DNA of 64,000 nt from Monodelphis domestica (taxonomy: Eukaryota > Chordata > Mammalia > Didelphimorphia > Didelphidae). Position 1 is the stretch's first letter, and the number at the start of each line of letters is the position of its first letter. The position numbers were made by a program, and so were the translations under genes. The notes under the pieces were generated by a model that was not told the DNA's origin, ran no database searches, and saw only the letters and a list, made by a program, of their open reading frames with translations. The stretch is taken from assembly GCF_027887165.1 (NCBI RefSeq), contig NC_077232.1, forward strand, positions 5,039,895 through 5,103,894. The letters are read 5' to 3'. This document shows, piece after piece, positions 22,801 to 37,800 of the stretch.

Positions 22801-25800
22801 ACACTGTTATCACCCCACTCACACCATTCTAGCCTTTGATCACATGCTTTAGAGTTCCCCTCCCACCCCTCTCTTCCAATAATCCTATCAAAAACCCCAA
22901 CTGTGCTTGGTCAGGCAATGGCCATTGTTTTCTTTTCTTTCCTTTTACCCTCAAATGTTTTCTAAATCTCATTCTCTCATTCACATCTGACTGACCAAAA
23001 TATGCATCAGTCAAGAATGACCTTCATGTCTCAAGACTGAGGAGTAATGCCATGAGAATTGATGGGAAACTCTACCACGAGCTAATGTGGCCAGGATGCA
23101 TTCCCTAAGTAATAGCCCTGAGAGATTAAGGGGAGCTTGGAAAAAGAGTCCACAACAGAAATTGCTATTGCCTACTTGAGCCCTGACCTTCTAGTTCCTG
23201 GGAGCCTGGACTTATGGGCTCACATGTTCTATGCCATCACTTTGCTTTGGGTCCTTATCCCCGTCTTTCTCAAATTTTCAGGTAGACTGTTTCCCTTAAT
23301 GGGTGCATCTGTCTGCTCAGTTCCATCCCCTTCAAAACTATCCTTAGCACTCTGTTCAGCCCTCCAGGATGCTTTATGTGGCTACTAGTCATTTGTCTAA
23401 GTGGCCACCTGAGCCAGGCTGCTTCCTAGCTCATGAATCACTTCCTCATTTCCCTATCTACCTGATGGGAATTACTCCCTTGGCCTCAGGCCATGTCCCT
23501 ACACTTTCTGGGGGATCTAGTACTGAAGGGCACAATTCACATGTAGGGTTGTGGTCAAAAGGAGAGACTCAGCTGGCCTGGCTGGTACTAATTCCATGTA
23601 GCCACGCTCAAGGTTTCCTTCAGGCTGCTTAGAACTGTGACCCCAAAGCTGTTACTAATTGCTTTTGGCTATTTCTAAAATTAAGAGCTCCCCCACAACC
23701 ACCCCCCGGGCTCCCCAATGCTCAGAGCAGGCTGCTCCAACACATGTAACCTCAATAGATAACCAGAATTATCTTAAAGCAATCTTGATCCCCGGAGTTG
23801 TACTTTATAGGAACTTTGGCTTTCAGAAAACTGGTTGTTCTCAGTGTTCTGGGAGATTTTCTTTGGCAAAGTCAAACCTTCCCCCAGAATGAGCTTCTGA
23901 ACTGCCGCAGGAGGGGTCAGCCTGAAGACCCCCAGGTGGTCACCTCCCTCCCTCCACCCCAAGCCCAAATGGCTGGTTATTTGCCCTCAAAGATGGTTAC
24001 CTTTTGAAGACGGCAGTTTCAGTTTTAGCATCTACCGTAAGGCTGAGTGTTTCCTTCATGCTGCCATTCATCACTGTCTCCGTTACCTTGTCAGGATTTT
24101 CTGCTTCATCTTCTCCATCAGAAGTAGCTTCCATAGCAACACTAGCTGGGGCTACAGAGAAAAGCATTTTAAGAACATTGTCTTTCAGGGGTGACTGGTG
24201 ATCTCCCACAACTCTGAGGGAGGCAGAACCCTACATTCTTCACCCTCTCCCCAGTGGCAATCTACCCCAAAAAAGGGGGAAAGATCATTTGTGGGGAGGA
24301 TCCAGAGAAGGTAAGAGTGCCTGATAGAGACTTAGCCCTGGCTCCAAAGCAGGGAGCCCCTGAGAGCAAGCTACTTGGCTGTGGCCTTTTCATTTGTAAA
24401 ATAATGCCCCTTACCCCCACCCCAAACAGCCTTCCTGACTCAGCACCACAGAGAGTCAACAAGGCACAAATTTAGGGCCCTGGGCAATCAGGAAGGGCTG
24501 GCAAACATGAGTTGTACCATGTTGGGATTCCTTTTAGCATTTTGGCTCCCAGAATAGAATGGTGAAGGGGAACATTTTAGTGCTAGTTTGAAATATCTAC
24601 TCCAAAATATTTTTAAAACTATGTAGTTAAGTACAAAAGGAAGAGTGAATGAATTCTGAAGAAATTCTCTCATGTTCTGGTACTAACTCTGTTCACACTC
24701 TTGCCACAGGAAGACATGGGCTACCTTTGCCACAATTCTCTTTGAGAAACTGACCACAGTGATTCCTCATGGACAAACCCCCTGGCCTACAGGAAGTCAC
24801 CCAGCTGCTTACAAATCCTCTCATTTGCATGGTGTTCTACAGGACTGTATACTTACCCTCTGGGGGTGTTGTCAGGGAGACAGTAGTACTGCTAGTCAAG
24901 GGATCCACTGGTTCAGTATTGGTTTCCATTTCCACTGGAGAATTACTCCTTAAAGAATCTTTTGTACTTTTAGGAGAAAAATATATTTTTGGAATTAGGA
25001 AGAATTCTCAATCAACTGACTACCATTTATTGCCTATTATGGATTGGGAACTAGGGGATACAGAAATCAAAGGAAAGATTGGCCTTGACCTCAAGGGAAG
25101 ACTGTACTTACACAACCTAAGCTAAGATACATAGAAAACATCCCCAATTACTGTGAGTCGGGATCAGGAAGAAGGGAACACTTGGGATAAGTCCTCAAGG
25201 CTACAAGGCATTGTGAGAGAATTCATCCTAGGCCACCAATGTTAAAGACACAGAGGAGTAGTAGACAAAGAGCAAGAAGGCCAAGAGAGTGGGAAACACA
25301 CAAGTTTGGAACAGCCTCTAGGCATGAGGGATTAGTGGATAGAGAATGATGAAGTTCTCCCAGGGCTGCCTAATAGCAGCAAGGGCCCAGTATGAAGTTT
25401 TATGAGACTCACATTTATTGGACTGGTTTCTGAACTCAGCTGAAATAATAATGGTGAGGGAATCAAAATGACCAAAGTGGGAATCTCCTTTAACTTGGAG
25501 GGACCATGTTCTTCTGATGTTGGGTTGCATTTAGAGATAGTTCAAGTATGTCAGTAATCCAAGAGCAGTGACATTCAAAATTGATGTCTGGCATGAAAAA
25601 ATATTCTAAATTTCTTATAATCAGAGAGATGCAAATCAAAACAACTCTGAGGTATCACCTCACACCTAGCAGATTGGCTAACATGACAGCAAAGGAAAGT
25701 AATGAATGCTGGAGGGGATGCGGCAAAGTAGGGATATTAATGCATTGCTGGTGGAGCTGTGAATTGATCCAACCATTCTGGAGGGCAATTTGGAACTCTG

Positions 25801-28800
25801 TCCAAAGGGCGATAAAAACTGTCTGCCCTTTGATCCAGCCATAGCACTGCTGGGTTTGTACCCCAAAGAGATAATAAGGAAAAAGACATATACAAAAATA
25901 TTCATAGCTGCACTCTTTGTGGTGGCCAAAAATTGGAAAACGAGGGAATGCCCATCAATTGGGGAATGACTGAACACATTGTGGTATCTGTTGGTGATGG
26001 AATACTATTGTGCTAAAAGGAATAATAAAGTGGAGGAATTCCATGGGGACTGGGACAACCTCCAGGAACTGATGCAGAGTGAGAGGAGCAGAACCAGGAG
26101 AACATTGTACACAGAGACTGATACACTGTGGTACAATCAAAATTGATGTGTGGGAGGGATTTCAGATTTTAGTGAATAGTCTTCCCTACACATAGCCTAC
26201 TTCCCTTTGGCCCCAATAATTCACTCAACTTAGACATGTACACAGCAAAAATAACATTAAGCAACATAAAGACCACGTGAAGGATTTACAACCCGCCCTT
26301 ATTTCCACAAGTCCATTGAGCAGTAAGCAGACTGTCTAGCCTTGTTAGAAGAAAGCAAAAGAGTCTCTGGGGCTTCAATGGGGCTGAAATATTCCAACAC
26401 TGCCTCATGTTTCACTTTGGACACATGGCACAAATATGCCAAACAATCCAAAGCTCATTCAGAGATTTAGATGTGCCAAATTTGCATCCGAGGCCTGACA
26501 GGTTATCTCTACCCTCCATGGGCTTCAGGGCCTCAGGCTCTTTAGTGCTACCTGTTAAGGAAAAAACCATTTTCCTCTGTTCAACTCTCTTCTTGTTTTC
26601 TTTAGTCAGAGTAACTTAAAGAGATAATGGTTAAAAAGAGTATTTGCCAGACAGCTATTAATAGCTGAAAGTAAGTGAAAATGATTTCTTGTACTTAGTT
26701 AACAGAAATGAATTATAGGCAAAATAGTGTTTAATGAATATGTTTAACCAATCAACTGGCAAGGAGATCATTAAATCCATGATCAGTATGAAAATTCCCC
26801 AAGAACTAAACTATAAGACTAATCAAAGGCTGCCTACAAAGTCTCCGGAGAATTGTCTGCATGCCCATTGTTAATCATCATACTGAGTCCTCAGCATCAC
26901 AGATTGGTCAGTTAGATGAACTAAATAAGTAACCCAGCAAGATTCGTGACTATTCAAATTGCTGACAAGGTCTGAATCGATTTGTTTCTGACAGTCACAA
27001 ACAGGGGACAGACCAGTGAACCCCCTCCAAACAGGCCCCCAACTTTTCAAAGAGGAATTCTGTTCTCTATTTTATATAGGAATTGTGAATTTAAACCCAT
27101 TGCTGAAGACTCCAGCTACACAACTGGGTCCCAAGAGAAGCCAGGGTGGCCATATCTGCTGCCCTCACTATGAATACCCAATGGATAATGGTGGAGAGAG
27201 TGATGGCCCGGAAGTCCTCGTATTGCCTCCAAAGGGGCTGGGCAGAGATTAAGGGACTTCCTTCTTTAAGCAACACACATGTAAAGAATGTATATTTTAT
27301 AAATCTACAATTATCTTTAATTTGCAAATGATCCAGGGGCTTTGGGAGTCAAGAGGGAATACAATGGGATATACTCATATAAGAGAACTGTAGAGAATAC
27401 AAAAATTCCCAGCAAGGGTTAGCAAAAAGATATGGAATCCATCTCAAAGGTCCCATTAGGGAGATTGTGATGGCAGAGTTAAAAGAAACAGTCCACTTCT
27501 CAAACATACTGGTCACATGAATGCCAACTGCACACTCACCTCAATGGGGATGTCAGCTCAGAAAATGAAGCCCAACCTGTCTCTTTAGTTGGCATAGGTT
27601 CTTCTGTGTTCCAAACATCAGACCCCACAGAATCAAGGCTGGCACCATGTGCTGTCTCCATGGGCACATCAAAGTTGGCCGACCAGTTAGGTGCTACGAA
27701 AAGGGGCAACACACAAATAAGATACAGATGAGAATGGCTGAAGCAGCCCCTCATCCCTGTTAGGCTAAGCCCGCAAGTCACTGGGGGCAGGTGAGTGATG
27801 TACTGCACTGGAGGGTTCTACCAACGAAACAAGCTCCTCCATCAAGCGTAACAGAGGAATCAACCAGGCTCCCTCAGGGAAGAGGCTGTGAGTCAGGGCT
27901 GTGGCTTGAGAACATGGGCCTGCCCCTGGATGGAGGCCAGGGAATACAAGAACGATTGGGTCTCGTCCAAAAGATGGCCCCAGTCACAGACTATTGGGTC
28001 TGGTCCAAATGACTTCAGAAATCAAATATACCAGTTCCTGTCAGTGAAATCTCCTTGGAACCCCAGGACATCAAGCAAGCACACACATTCTATATGAAGA
28101 ATGAGTGTTTGCAGAAGCCACAAGAATCCAGACTTAGCCTGACAGGTGATGGTGATGAGATCACCACCACCAAAAATCCAGACATGACATTATATAAAGA
28201 TGCTTGGGATCGCCCAGGATCCCCAAATCTGGCAAGCCCTGCCATCTGAAGGCCAATGGCCCTTCCCTTTCGTTCTTCAGTTCTGCTGCTAAGAATGTTG
28301 ACATCTGTCAACCAGTACCAAAAATGTGACATGGGATAGCCCTCTGGAAGCAGGAAGGAAGAGGAATAATATGGGATCAATGCAGGCTATGGAACAACGA
28401 AAATTCTTTAATAGTAACTATCTAAAATAGGCATCTGGGAAGGCAGGCAGCTGAACACTCCAAAACTAACTTACGTTCATTCAAATCCACCTCCATTTTA
28501 TCTTCTGTGTTGGTATTGCCGGAGTCAAATAAATCATGCTTTGCTCCATCTTCCTCTTCAGAGTCTGTACTTTCTTCACTGTCTGTACTCCCTGAGCTGA
28601 AGGGAAGAAGGGCACATGCTCAGTGGCATTTTTCTCATTATTCACTAAACCAGAAAATATAACAGAGTTCCGCCCAAGGAAGACAGCAATAAGAAGAAAG
28701 ACTTTACAGTAGTTATCAGCCCAGATCAACAATGATGATGATTGTGGTGAGAACAGCCAATGAAACAAGTGAATGCAATTGGCCTTAAGTCATTTGCAAT

Positions 28801-31800
28801 GACAGATCTTGATCCCAGAAAATTGATGGAACAGATTGTCTTCCTCAATAAACAGTGTGAAAGGTCATCAGATAAGGTCATGTGGTTGGCTATTTTGGCT
28901 CAACCTGTCTCCTACACCACCATTAATAGGCTGGAGCAAATGATAATATGAAAGGAATGGCTTCCAAAAAAAACCTAAGCATCAATAAAACATTTCTGAA
29001 GCAGACTTCAAAGCAATAATAAACAAAAGTTTAAACACAACATCACTGCTGATGCTAGTCTTAAAAGTGCAGACGATATGGAAAAGAAAGTAGTCCCTGC
29101 AAGTTTAATGACCATATTAATTTACAAATTTAAATTATTCTGTTTGGGGAGAAAAAAAGAGTTTTGCTTGGCCTGCATCAGAGTTCAATTAGATCATTTG
29201 TACTAGGAAATATCTCTGGCAATACTAGAGGGAAAATCATCTCTACCATCTCCATAACAGCACTCCTGGAAACTGACACCCAGCTTGGATAATGGCAACA
29301 GAATCTGAAGGTGAGCCTGGCTGAAGGCTAGCTTCTCTGAGCCCTTCATATTCCTCACTGTTTATAGTGCACTCATCATCACATTTCTCCAAGGACTTCA
29401 CATCAGGAACCAGGAAAAATGGTCGACCCCATCAGCCAGGGTCAAGGGAAACAGATTAGGGGCCTGGTCAGCTCCCTTTCCACTACCTTCCTTTAGGAGC
29501 TTGGAGAGAGACACTATACTACCTTAAGTGATTGGAAGGAGGTGCACGAATGACAGGCCCTTCCTTCCCCTTTGTCCTGTTCTCTGGGAGAGGGTAGCTG
29601 GTCACTCTCTCTGTGGAAGGGGAAATCCCAGCAGCGAAACCAGAGATCTGGGAAGCCTCTGTGAACAAGGCCCTGGAATCACAAATGTCACTCAACCATC
29701 CAGAAGCTAGGCCACATCCCTTACTCTCCCACAATTTCATGGCAAGAGGAAGGACTTGTTCTGAGGACATCAAAGGGGGGAAGTGAGGCATAACTATTGC
29801 CACTGAAGTGAGAGGCAGAGTAACATTGCAGAAGACATGACAGGCCAAACCACAGCCTAGAGCCCCAAATTTTCCCATCTGGAGAACAGGACAGTTATGA
29901 AGATCACAAAAGAAAATGGCCAGGTGGGCAGGTGAGCAGCATAAGGGTCTCTGCTTCTGTCAGCAGTACTGGGTCCAAGAAGCAAACAAGGAAGGCTAGG
30001 GGTGAGGCCAGCACTGGACTCCACCACTCACCTAGACCGTCTCTGGGATTCTGGAGTGAAGGCGATGTGCTTCTCTTCCCAAATGTCTTCTTCATCTGAG
30101 CCTCCGTCATCAAACTGTTGTATCCTTTCTTTGCAGCAGGCTTCAAACAAGGCGATATTTCCCTACACAGAAATGGGAGAAACATGAGGGAGAAGAAGAG
30201 AGTGGGCAGGAGATAGGTACGACAGCTCCTGCTCTCCCCAGAGCTCTATGGGTCTGGATCTGCATCTTGGTTAGAGTAATCTGGTTTGGGGCTTCATAAA
30301 GGGTCATTCAGAGACGCACTCAGGGGCAGATTAGAAATGGCATTCACATTCCTGGTTCCTCTCAACAACTGAGCATGGCACACATGCAAAATACATGTCA
30401 AGATGCCACAGCCCTTCCCCGAAGTGAGGGCAGACGTCTCCCCTAAAAAACTGGGCTTGTGGCACTCCCCCCCCCCCCATCACTTCGTTCCCAGGTGAGC
30501 ATCACAGACCCCTCCCTGATCCTGACCCTGAGCCATAAACAGACATAGGGGCCCAGGGACCAGAGCAGTGGGCCACCTCACACCAGCAAATTAGCTTGTG
30601 CTCTTCTAAAGAGAATGTGCCTAGATGATAAGAAACAGACTACTTATTGCCCCCACGGGCTTAGAGAGCACCTTCTCTCTGCTGCCCAGTATACCCCCCC
30701 CAGGGGTAATGGTAATTGTCTTAAGGATGGCATCTGTGGCAGAGATCTGCTGTTGACACCAACTCATTCACATGAGAATGAAATGACTGGTTCTGACTTT
30801 GCAGTCTTCCACTCTGCAGCCCAGGCCCTAGCCAGTGAGGCTCACCCAGCTGATGTGGGGACCTCCCAAAGTAGCACAAGCACATGAGGACATCCTCATT
30901 ACCTCATTACCCAGGCCTGGAGGCCTTCACAAGAATCTTTAGCTACAAGATAGGTGGCTGGGAGCCCATTTTATAGAGGAACATCTTCAGTCACAGGATG
31001 GAAGCCAAATCTTAAATCCCCAACATCCCTCCCCTGGCCATGTCCCATCAGGTCTTACAGGAAATTGTCTACTCACACTTTCATTTGTATTGAGGGTAAA
31101 GTTGATGTCTGACACCCGATCAAAAGAAACACTGCAAATAAAATACAGGTTTATGCATTTGAGTCCCCGAGAATAAACAAGGAAGCATCTGCGCTCCACA
31201 ACACCCCCTGTTCTCAACTACAACAGGGCAAATGTCAGTCTAAGCCTGCCCCACGAGGGTGAGAGAAGGGAAGCTGACCACTGCTACTACCTAGCATACA
31301 ATAAGCACTTAATGTTCATTAGAAGAAACAGCTGGAAACAAAGGTGCAATGTAAAACCCAAGTCTCCAGGATGCCTGCAGGTCTGTACCCTGACCCTGCA
31401 GACATAAACACACTTACGCGTGGCATGGAGAAGCCACACTCAAAAGGGGGGCCGATTCCAGCTTCTTTGTTACAACTATCTAGCCAAAATGGGACCAAAG
31501 TCTTGACAATTCTTACCAGAATTTCTTTAAAATGGTCTAAATATCTGTAAGTGAAAACTCTGAACTTTAAGGAGATCAGGGTGCTGCCTAGCATTTTAAA
31601 GGCAAAATCTAGGCAGAAAGTCTGGGTCTTGGGGTCCTAGGGAATGGTGTAAGAACACAAGAGGGCCAGAGGCAGCCAGTACAGCTCCAAAGGGGGCTTA
31701 CATACACACAAACCCTTTCTTGGTTGTCTGAACTGTCTGGGAATTTCATCCAGGTCTGAAGGGAGACCCACTCCTCATCTCCTGGCCTGGAGTTCATCCT

Positions 31801-34800
31801 CATGGGATAACTTGAATTAACAAAGGCACAAACCATCTCAGACTGCCTAAGAAGACCAATGACCCCTCACACTATCAGAAGGGAAATGGAAATCTCCCTC
31901 TCTTGTAAACCGTCTTGTAACCCCCCCCCCCCCCCAGCCCTATGTTCCCCTGTGATGTTTCATCCTGGTTTGGAGGGGACAATGACCATGGGACATTCTC
32001 TAACAGGTTCTGCCAAGCCAGCAAGGCTCTGGTATAGGGCAGTTTGTGGACTATTATGGATGCTGTCAAAGAACTAGCATATATCTGGAAGGGCTCCCAG
32101 CAATATTGCTAGGGGAGCTCTGAGAGGGGGGCTGCAATCTAGGTCACGCAGAGGAATAACATACAAACAACATTACAAATCTTGGAAATACAGAAATAAG
32201 CACATGCTATTCATGTATATTCTGTCAAAACTGTAAGAACTGACATCCATCTAATGGTCTGAAGTTTACAAAAAGCTTTTACAGATAAGATCTCATTCGA
32301 TCCTTATATCAACCCTGTCAGGTAATAACACACACAGACCCTTTCTCTTCATTTTAGAGATGAGGAAATGAGGCTGAGTTGGGGAGTGATTTGCCCAGGG
32401 TCATTGCTAAGATAGCATCAGAGAAAGGATTTCTATTCCAGGTTTCCTAACCTGAAGGCCAACATTCTGCTGATTTTATGGCCCTAGCTCTAAAATCTTT
32501 AAATCCATGCATGCACAGCTGCCCACCTGCCAAGGTGACAGGGTGCAATTATACAAGATGCCAACATGCAAGGCCTCTGGGGTGATGGCAAGAATGAATT
32601 TCTTGGTGTAGAAAATTCCAATGAAGGAAACCTTCTTGCCCATTGCACATTTTTCTGCAGCTTTGTTTGATGGAGCTGCCTGGAACACCAAGGGGTCTGA
32701 GTGACTTGCCCAGGTTATACATGTGCCTTGTGTCCAAAAAGAAACTGGAACTCTGGGATTATAACCCTCCATATTGACCCTTCTCTGATCCCAGGACCTA
32801 AATAAAGGACGAGTGGCAAAGTGGTGACCAGCACCAGGTGCCCTAAGCAATCCTGTTGGCACTGCTCCCCAAAATAAGGCCCACATGTAGCAGAGCCACC
32901 CAACACCAGTGAAACCAAGGAACAATGGGGCACAAGACAGACATGACCTAGGGGAGCATACTCACTTGCCAATGTCATCTTGATCTGCAAACTTCTCATC
33001 ATTGAAGCCAAACTGGTCAATAAAATTGGACGTCATTTGTTGCATCTGATAATCAGAAAAGGCCTGGCAACCCCAGGACCAACGACAGTGACATAATGAT
33101 TCTAATAATAATCTAAATACTATTTGCCCATTTGTGCTCCAGAAACATTGACTAATTTCAACACAAGGTTGAACTGGGTTTGTGGTTATTAAAAAGTTTT
33201 TACTCTTCATTTTAAAGAAACAATTATTCAGACATATCTGCAAACTGTCCTACCAAAGTGTAAGTGAAAGAAGATCCCAACCCAGTTTCCAAGAGCATTT
33301 CCCATATTCTTTCCCTACTATGGGCCAAGTCATTATATTCAAAAGGGATCTTGCTGGACTTTATTGACAAAATAGGTTGAGATCTGAGCTAACGATTTGG
33401 AAGAGGAAATCAAGCAGCATTGGGAAATTTGAATACAAACAGGTTATTCTAGATACACCCAACATATCTGCCTCCAGACATCTAACAGCCTATAGAACTA
33501 TTACTGTAACACAAATAGATTACAACCCTAGCTCGGTTTTCTTTAAAATTCTCACCCTCTATCTTGGAATCAATATTGTACATTGGTTCTAAGGCAGAAG
33601 AGGGGGAAGGGCTAGACAATGGGGGTTAAGTGACTTGTCCAGGGTCACAAATCTAAGAAGTGTCTGAGCCAGATTTGAACCTGGGACCTCAGTCTCTAGG
33701 CCTGGCCCTCTATCCTCTGAGCCACCTAGCTGCCCCACCCCCTGTCCTTTTTAAAAAAAGGGAATATAAAGCACATAAATAGAAAGGAAGCCACACTGTC
33801 CCTAAGGTCAGCTGTGAAAAGGAAGCAGGGTAATAATAAGGGTTTGGGCCTGCCCTTGTTTTGTGGAACAAGATCAAGTCTCAGGTATGGACACAGGATG
33901 AGTTTGTGAATGCTCTGGGGGCAGCCTCAGACTCTCCTGGGGATCATGGTATTCAGAGAGTCAACAATCGGGCCTCGAACTGCCATTTAAATTGCCTACG
34001 AAAGACAAAGTGATAAAAATGTTGGGGGAAAGATGACAAGAAGGAAAAGGAAACCGCTCTCACAGAAATGAGGCCAGAATTGAAGAAGGGGATTGGGAGC
34101 TTCGTTTTTCTTCACTAAAGAAAAAAGTCATAAAGGAAAAGATGGGGCAAAGGGAGGTAGTTTTAGAGAAGACAATGAGGGTCCACCCCTTAGTGAGACT
34201 CCAAACACGTCAAGTATAGATTTCCCCCAGTAGCATTTCTTGGGTCTAAAGTAAACCACTTCTGCCAATGTACCTCAAATTTGAACAAAAGAAAATTCTT
34301 TGGGAGTGAGGGATTTAACAAAAGCTTGGTGATCAAGGGTGCCCTTGGCAGTGTGTCTGGGAATGTCCAGAAGGGACAGGGCACTGGGTCCCTGTGCCAA
34401 GAAGAGAGAGTTCTGATCCCTAACAATGATACCCGATGCCTTAGATGGAAGGGGAAGTGTTGCTAGGTCTCCATCAATGCCTTCCACAATAACTACACCT
34501 GAAGAACCCCCTCCACTGTGGCTCCTACTATTAGCCCTCCTCACTCCAAGCAGGCTCTGCCCATCCCATTCTCTTCCAATAGTCTTACTGGTCACCCATT
34601 CCATACTTCTCCCTCTGGGATCTTTGCTTAGAAATATGGGTATTGGGGGAGGTGGGAGTGGAATATGTGCATGTCTCACTATGATACAAACAGGAACTTG
34701 TGGGTATCTGTTCAGTAAGAGTTTTCACTGAAGAGAAGAGGCTGGGACTAGATCAGCAAAGCATGATGAACATAACCTACTTCTCAGACTAATGGTTCCA

Positions 34801-37800
34801 GTTCAGCTAACAGGGAAGCCTGCATGTATAATACAAGATAGACATTCTTAGTCAACTCTTTGGCCCTCTGTTCTGAGGAGCCTCAACAACCCAAAATAAC
34901 AAGATTCTTTTTTAGGGGGAACTCACAAAATAGCACATCACTTTTTTCATTCACAAAAATTAACTGATGGTTCTTTATCTCCTCACTCTCCTGTCTCCTT
35001 TGTTCAGATGCAGTCTAATTCCCCATGCTGCCTTCTACATAGGCAGGGGACATAGAGGTTGGGATTATGAGCATTCTAGGCTTCTGGACTGGAAGGGCTA
35101 GTTGACCATTGAAGGGATTTGGCACAGGGAGCCTCCCTGTTTTCTTACTAACAGGGGCAATAGCCAAAGTTAATAGCCCCTAAGAAGAATGAAAACATTC
35201 TCTGACTAGTCAACAGCTACTGATGATAGGCTAAAAGTCCCTAAAAATGGGGCTATAATATAGAAAGAATTTTATTTCAGATAAATGTGTTGTGCAACTT
35301 GAAAATTATTAACTAATCTTTGGATACTTTCTACAAACCAAATCTAATATTTGAGGCATCAGAGAATTGTATAAGCGAGAATGAGTTCATTTTTTCCCCC
35401 AACCTACAAATTAGAAGTCCATGGACTTTGGGAAATACTTTGTAAGCTTGTCTGGGGTTTGGAAAAGAGACTTTCTCTACTCAAAGAAAGAGTAGGGTAT
35501 TTTCCATCCTCTGTGTGTGCCTTTGGAGGTTACACAGTTATATTCTAGGGCTGGACACCAGTGCTGTTTCTCAAAAGATTTGTTATTTATAAAGAGCTTA
35601 ATAAAAATAACATGGAAAATAACACCAGAAAGCTGTAAGATATCTGTACAAACTATTCTACAGAAAAATGGTATGGATAAGATAAAAAAATCTGAGTTTG
35701 GCAAGTGAAATTCAAAACCCAGTGCACATGAAAACTTGTTTCTGTAACTTAAAATAGCTACAAAGACTGTTTCTCAGTGTGAGGAACAGGAAGTGCCCTG
35801 AGTCACACATATCTCCAAAGAGTTCACAGTCACAGATAGCACTTCTTCATGAGGTAAGCTTTGATGGCTTGCCAAGTTTGGCTGGCCAGTTCTAAAGGTC
35901 AAGGTTCCCCAAGCCAAGAAGCAAGGTGTTCCTTATGCAGCTGCCAAATCCCCAAAAAGCCATGGCTTCACCCACAGAGCAATGAGCTTACTGGCCTTGA
36001 GGGCCAGAAATGAATGGAAAAGAGACTCAGGCTGAAGCCTAAGAACTGGCCAATAGTTTAAAAAAACACAGGTGGTATGCCTGCTCTTCTTGGCCCTTGC
36101 TGTAGAGAAGAACTGAACTTTAGTGTCTGGGAAAAACTGGGCAATCTCCTAAGGCAGCTGAATGACTTGGAGGGCCATAGCAACTAGTGAAACATTCAGA
36201 AAAATTAAGATAATATATTTAAAGTCTAAGTTAATGTCATCAAAATGTTAATAGAGAAAGCAGTTTTAGGGTCTTCTGATAAAGGAGGAGACATAATTTG
36301 GGGTCAGGAGTTTTAGAAATGCTCTCTCTGCCTGCTCTAGTTATAAATGTTTCAAGAGAATAGTAGAAACCATGCCAAATGGTAGAAATCTCAAGGGACT
36401 GCCTCCCTACTATTTCACATGACTGCTGCTCATAAGGGGGATCACAAAGGTTTGTGTTACAAGTTCAAAGTATTTAGGGGCCTGGATTTTTTTTTAATAC
36501 TCTTACTTTCCCCTTCTTAGAGTCAATACTACATATTGGAAATAAGGCAGAAGAACCGTAAGAGTTATGCAATGGGAATTAAGTCACTTGCCCAGGATCA
36601 CACAGCTTAGAAGTGTCTGGGGAACAGACCTCCTGACTCCAAGTCTGGTTCTCTATTCATTGAGCCATCTAGTTAACTCCAGGCCCTGTGTTTTTTTTGA
36701 TGACCCAAACTACATTTTGGCAGCAATGGTCCCAGAATGACTAGGACTCCAAAGAGAAATGAATGCAGACTATTAGGGTTTAGCTGATTTCCAAGAAGTG
36801 ACTCTGTTTGAATGGTACAAAAGCTATCCTTTATTAATTCTTTTTATAGAAGTTATAGTTTTTATGAACCAGGGCAAAGCTGTTCTATTTTCTTAAGCTA
36901 CTGAGTTAAAAGGAAGATGGTGAAAATTTTCAATTATATTAATTCCTGAAATGTTTTCATTTAGAAGCTTTTGCCAGCCTTCATTACAAAATATTAAAGA
37001 AATGGCTTGAGTTATTTTGTTTGTACAGTGAAAATAACTTTTAAGAAACATTATTAAGAGTTTTAATTTAGGGCTCCATGAATTGTTTAACATTGTCTAA
37101 CAAAAGCATCTGGAGCTAATATTTTTTAACTGAACCCTGGAAACAGAATCAAAACAAATGTATTCCCCCTCAGATACTACCTTGGGTCCCCCTAAAAATG
37201 TGACATAAAAGAGCATTACAAAACAGAAATATTTGCATGTACATTTTAAGCATAACAGACAATTCTTGGACGGTTAACCTGACTTGCCATCCAAAGAATC
37301 CCAAAGCAAAAACTATACCCATAACTCACTTGCTGTAAAGAAGAATCCTGCGAGAACCCCGTTTCTTTAAAGTCAATTTCATCATCACTGGATGAATGAA
37401 TATGGCAGGTTGTGACCTATGTGTAAAAACGGACATAACTATTTAATACCAGTAGTGAAATTGTCATTATGAAACAGGTACATTCAATTTTCTATTAAAA
37501 TATATAAAAGAAAAGGCACAAATAGGTCAACCCAAACCAGGGGCTGATGAGAGCTAGAGCAATGTTAAACAAAAACATTGCCAACGAATCAACCCAATTC
37601 TTTTCACTGGTCTGATTGATGGACCACCCTGGCTTTATCTGTTTTCCATCATGACCTCCAGCAAGCAGCCTAGGAGAAACAGAATAAGTCTAACTTATTT
37701 GGATTTACTACCCAATAGGACCTTTCGCAGGGAAGCTTAGAATAAAAAAATGATATGTGGACTTAAGTTTATTGTCAAACAGCCCTCTTCCTAGTACCCA

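Larger units (their letters stand above)
33064..37329 (-). other. PPP6R3: PPP6R3 intron with two antisense MAR1 SINEs
   Basis: 4.3-kb intron. SINEs at 33,533-33,737 and 36,487-36,682. The remainder is unassigned. Confidence 0.6.

Noticed and set aside
22572-23388. Two neighbouring plus-strand frames in a PPP6R3 intron, considered as a retrocopy or retroviral gene piece
   Set aside because: No recognisable motif, no A tail, no flanking duplication and no LTR seen.
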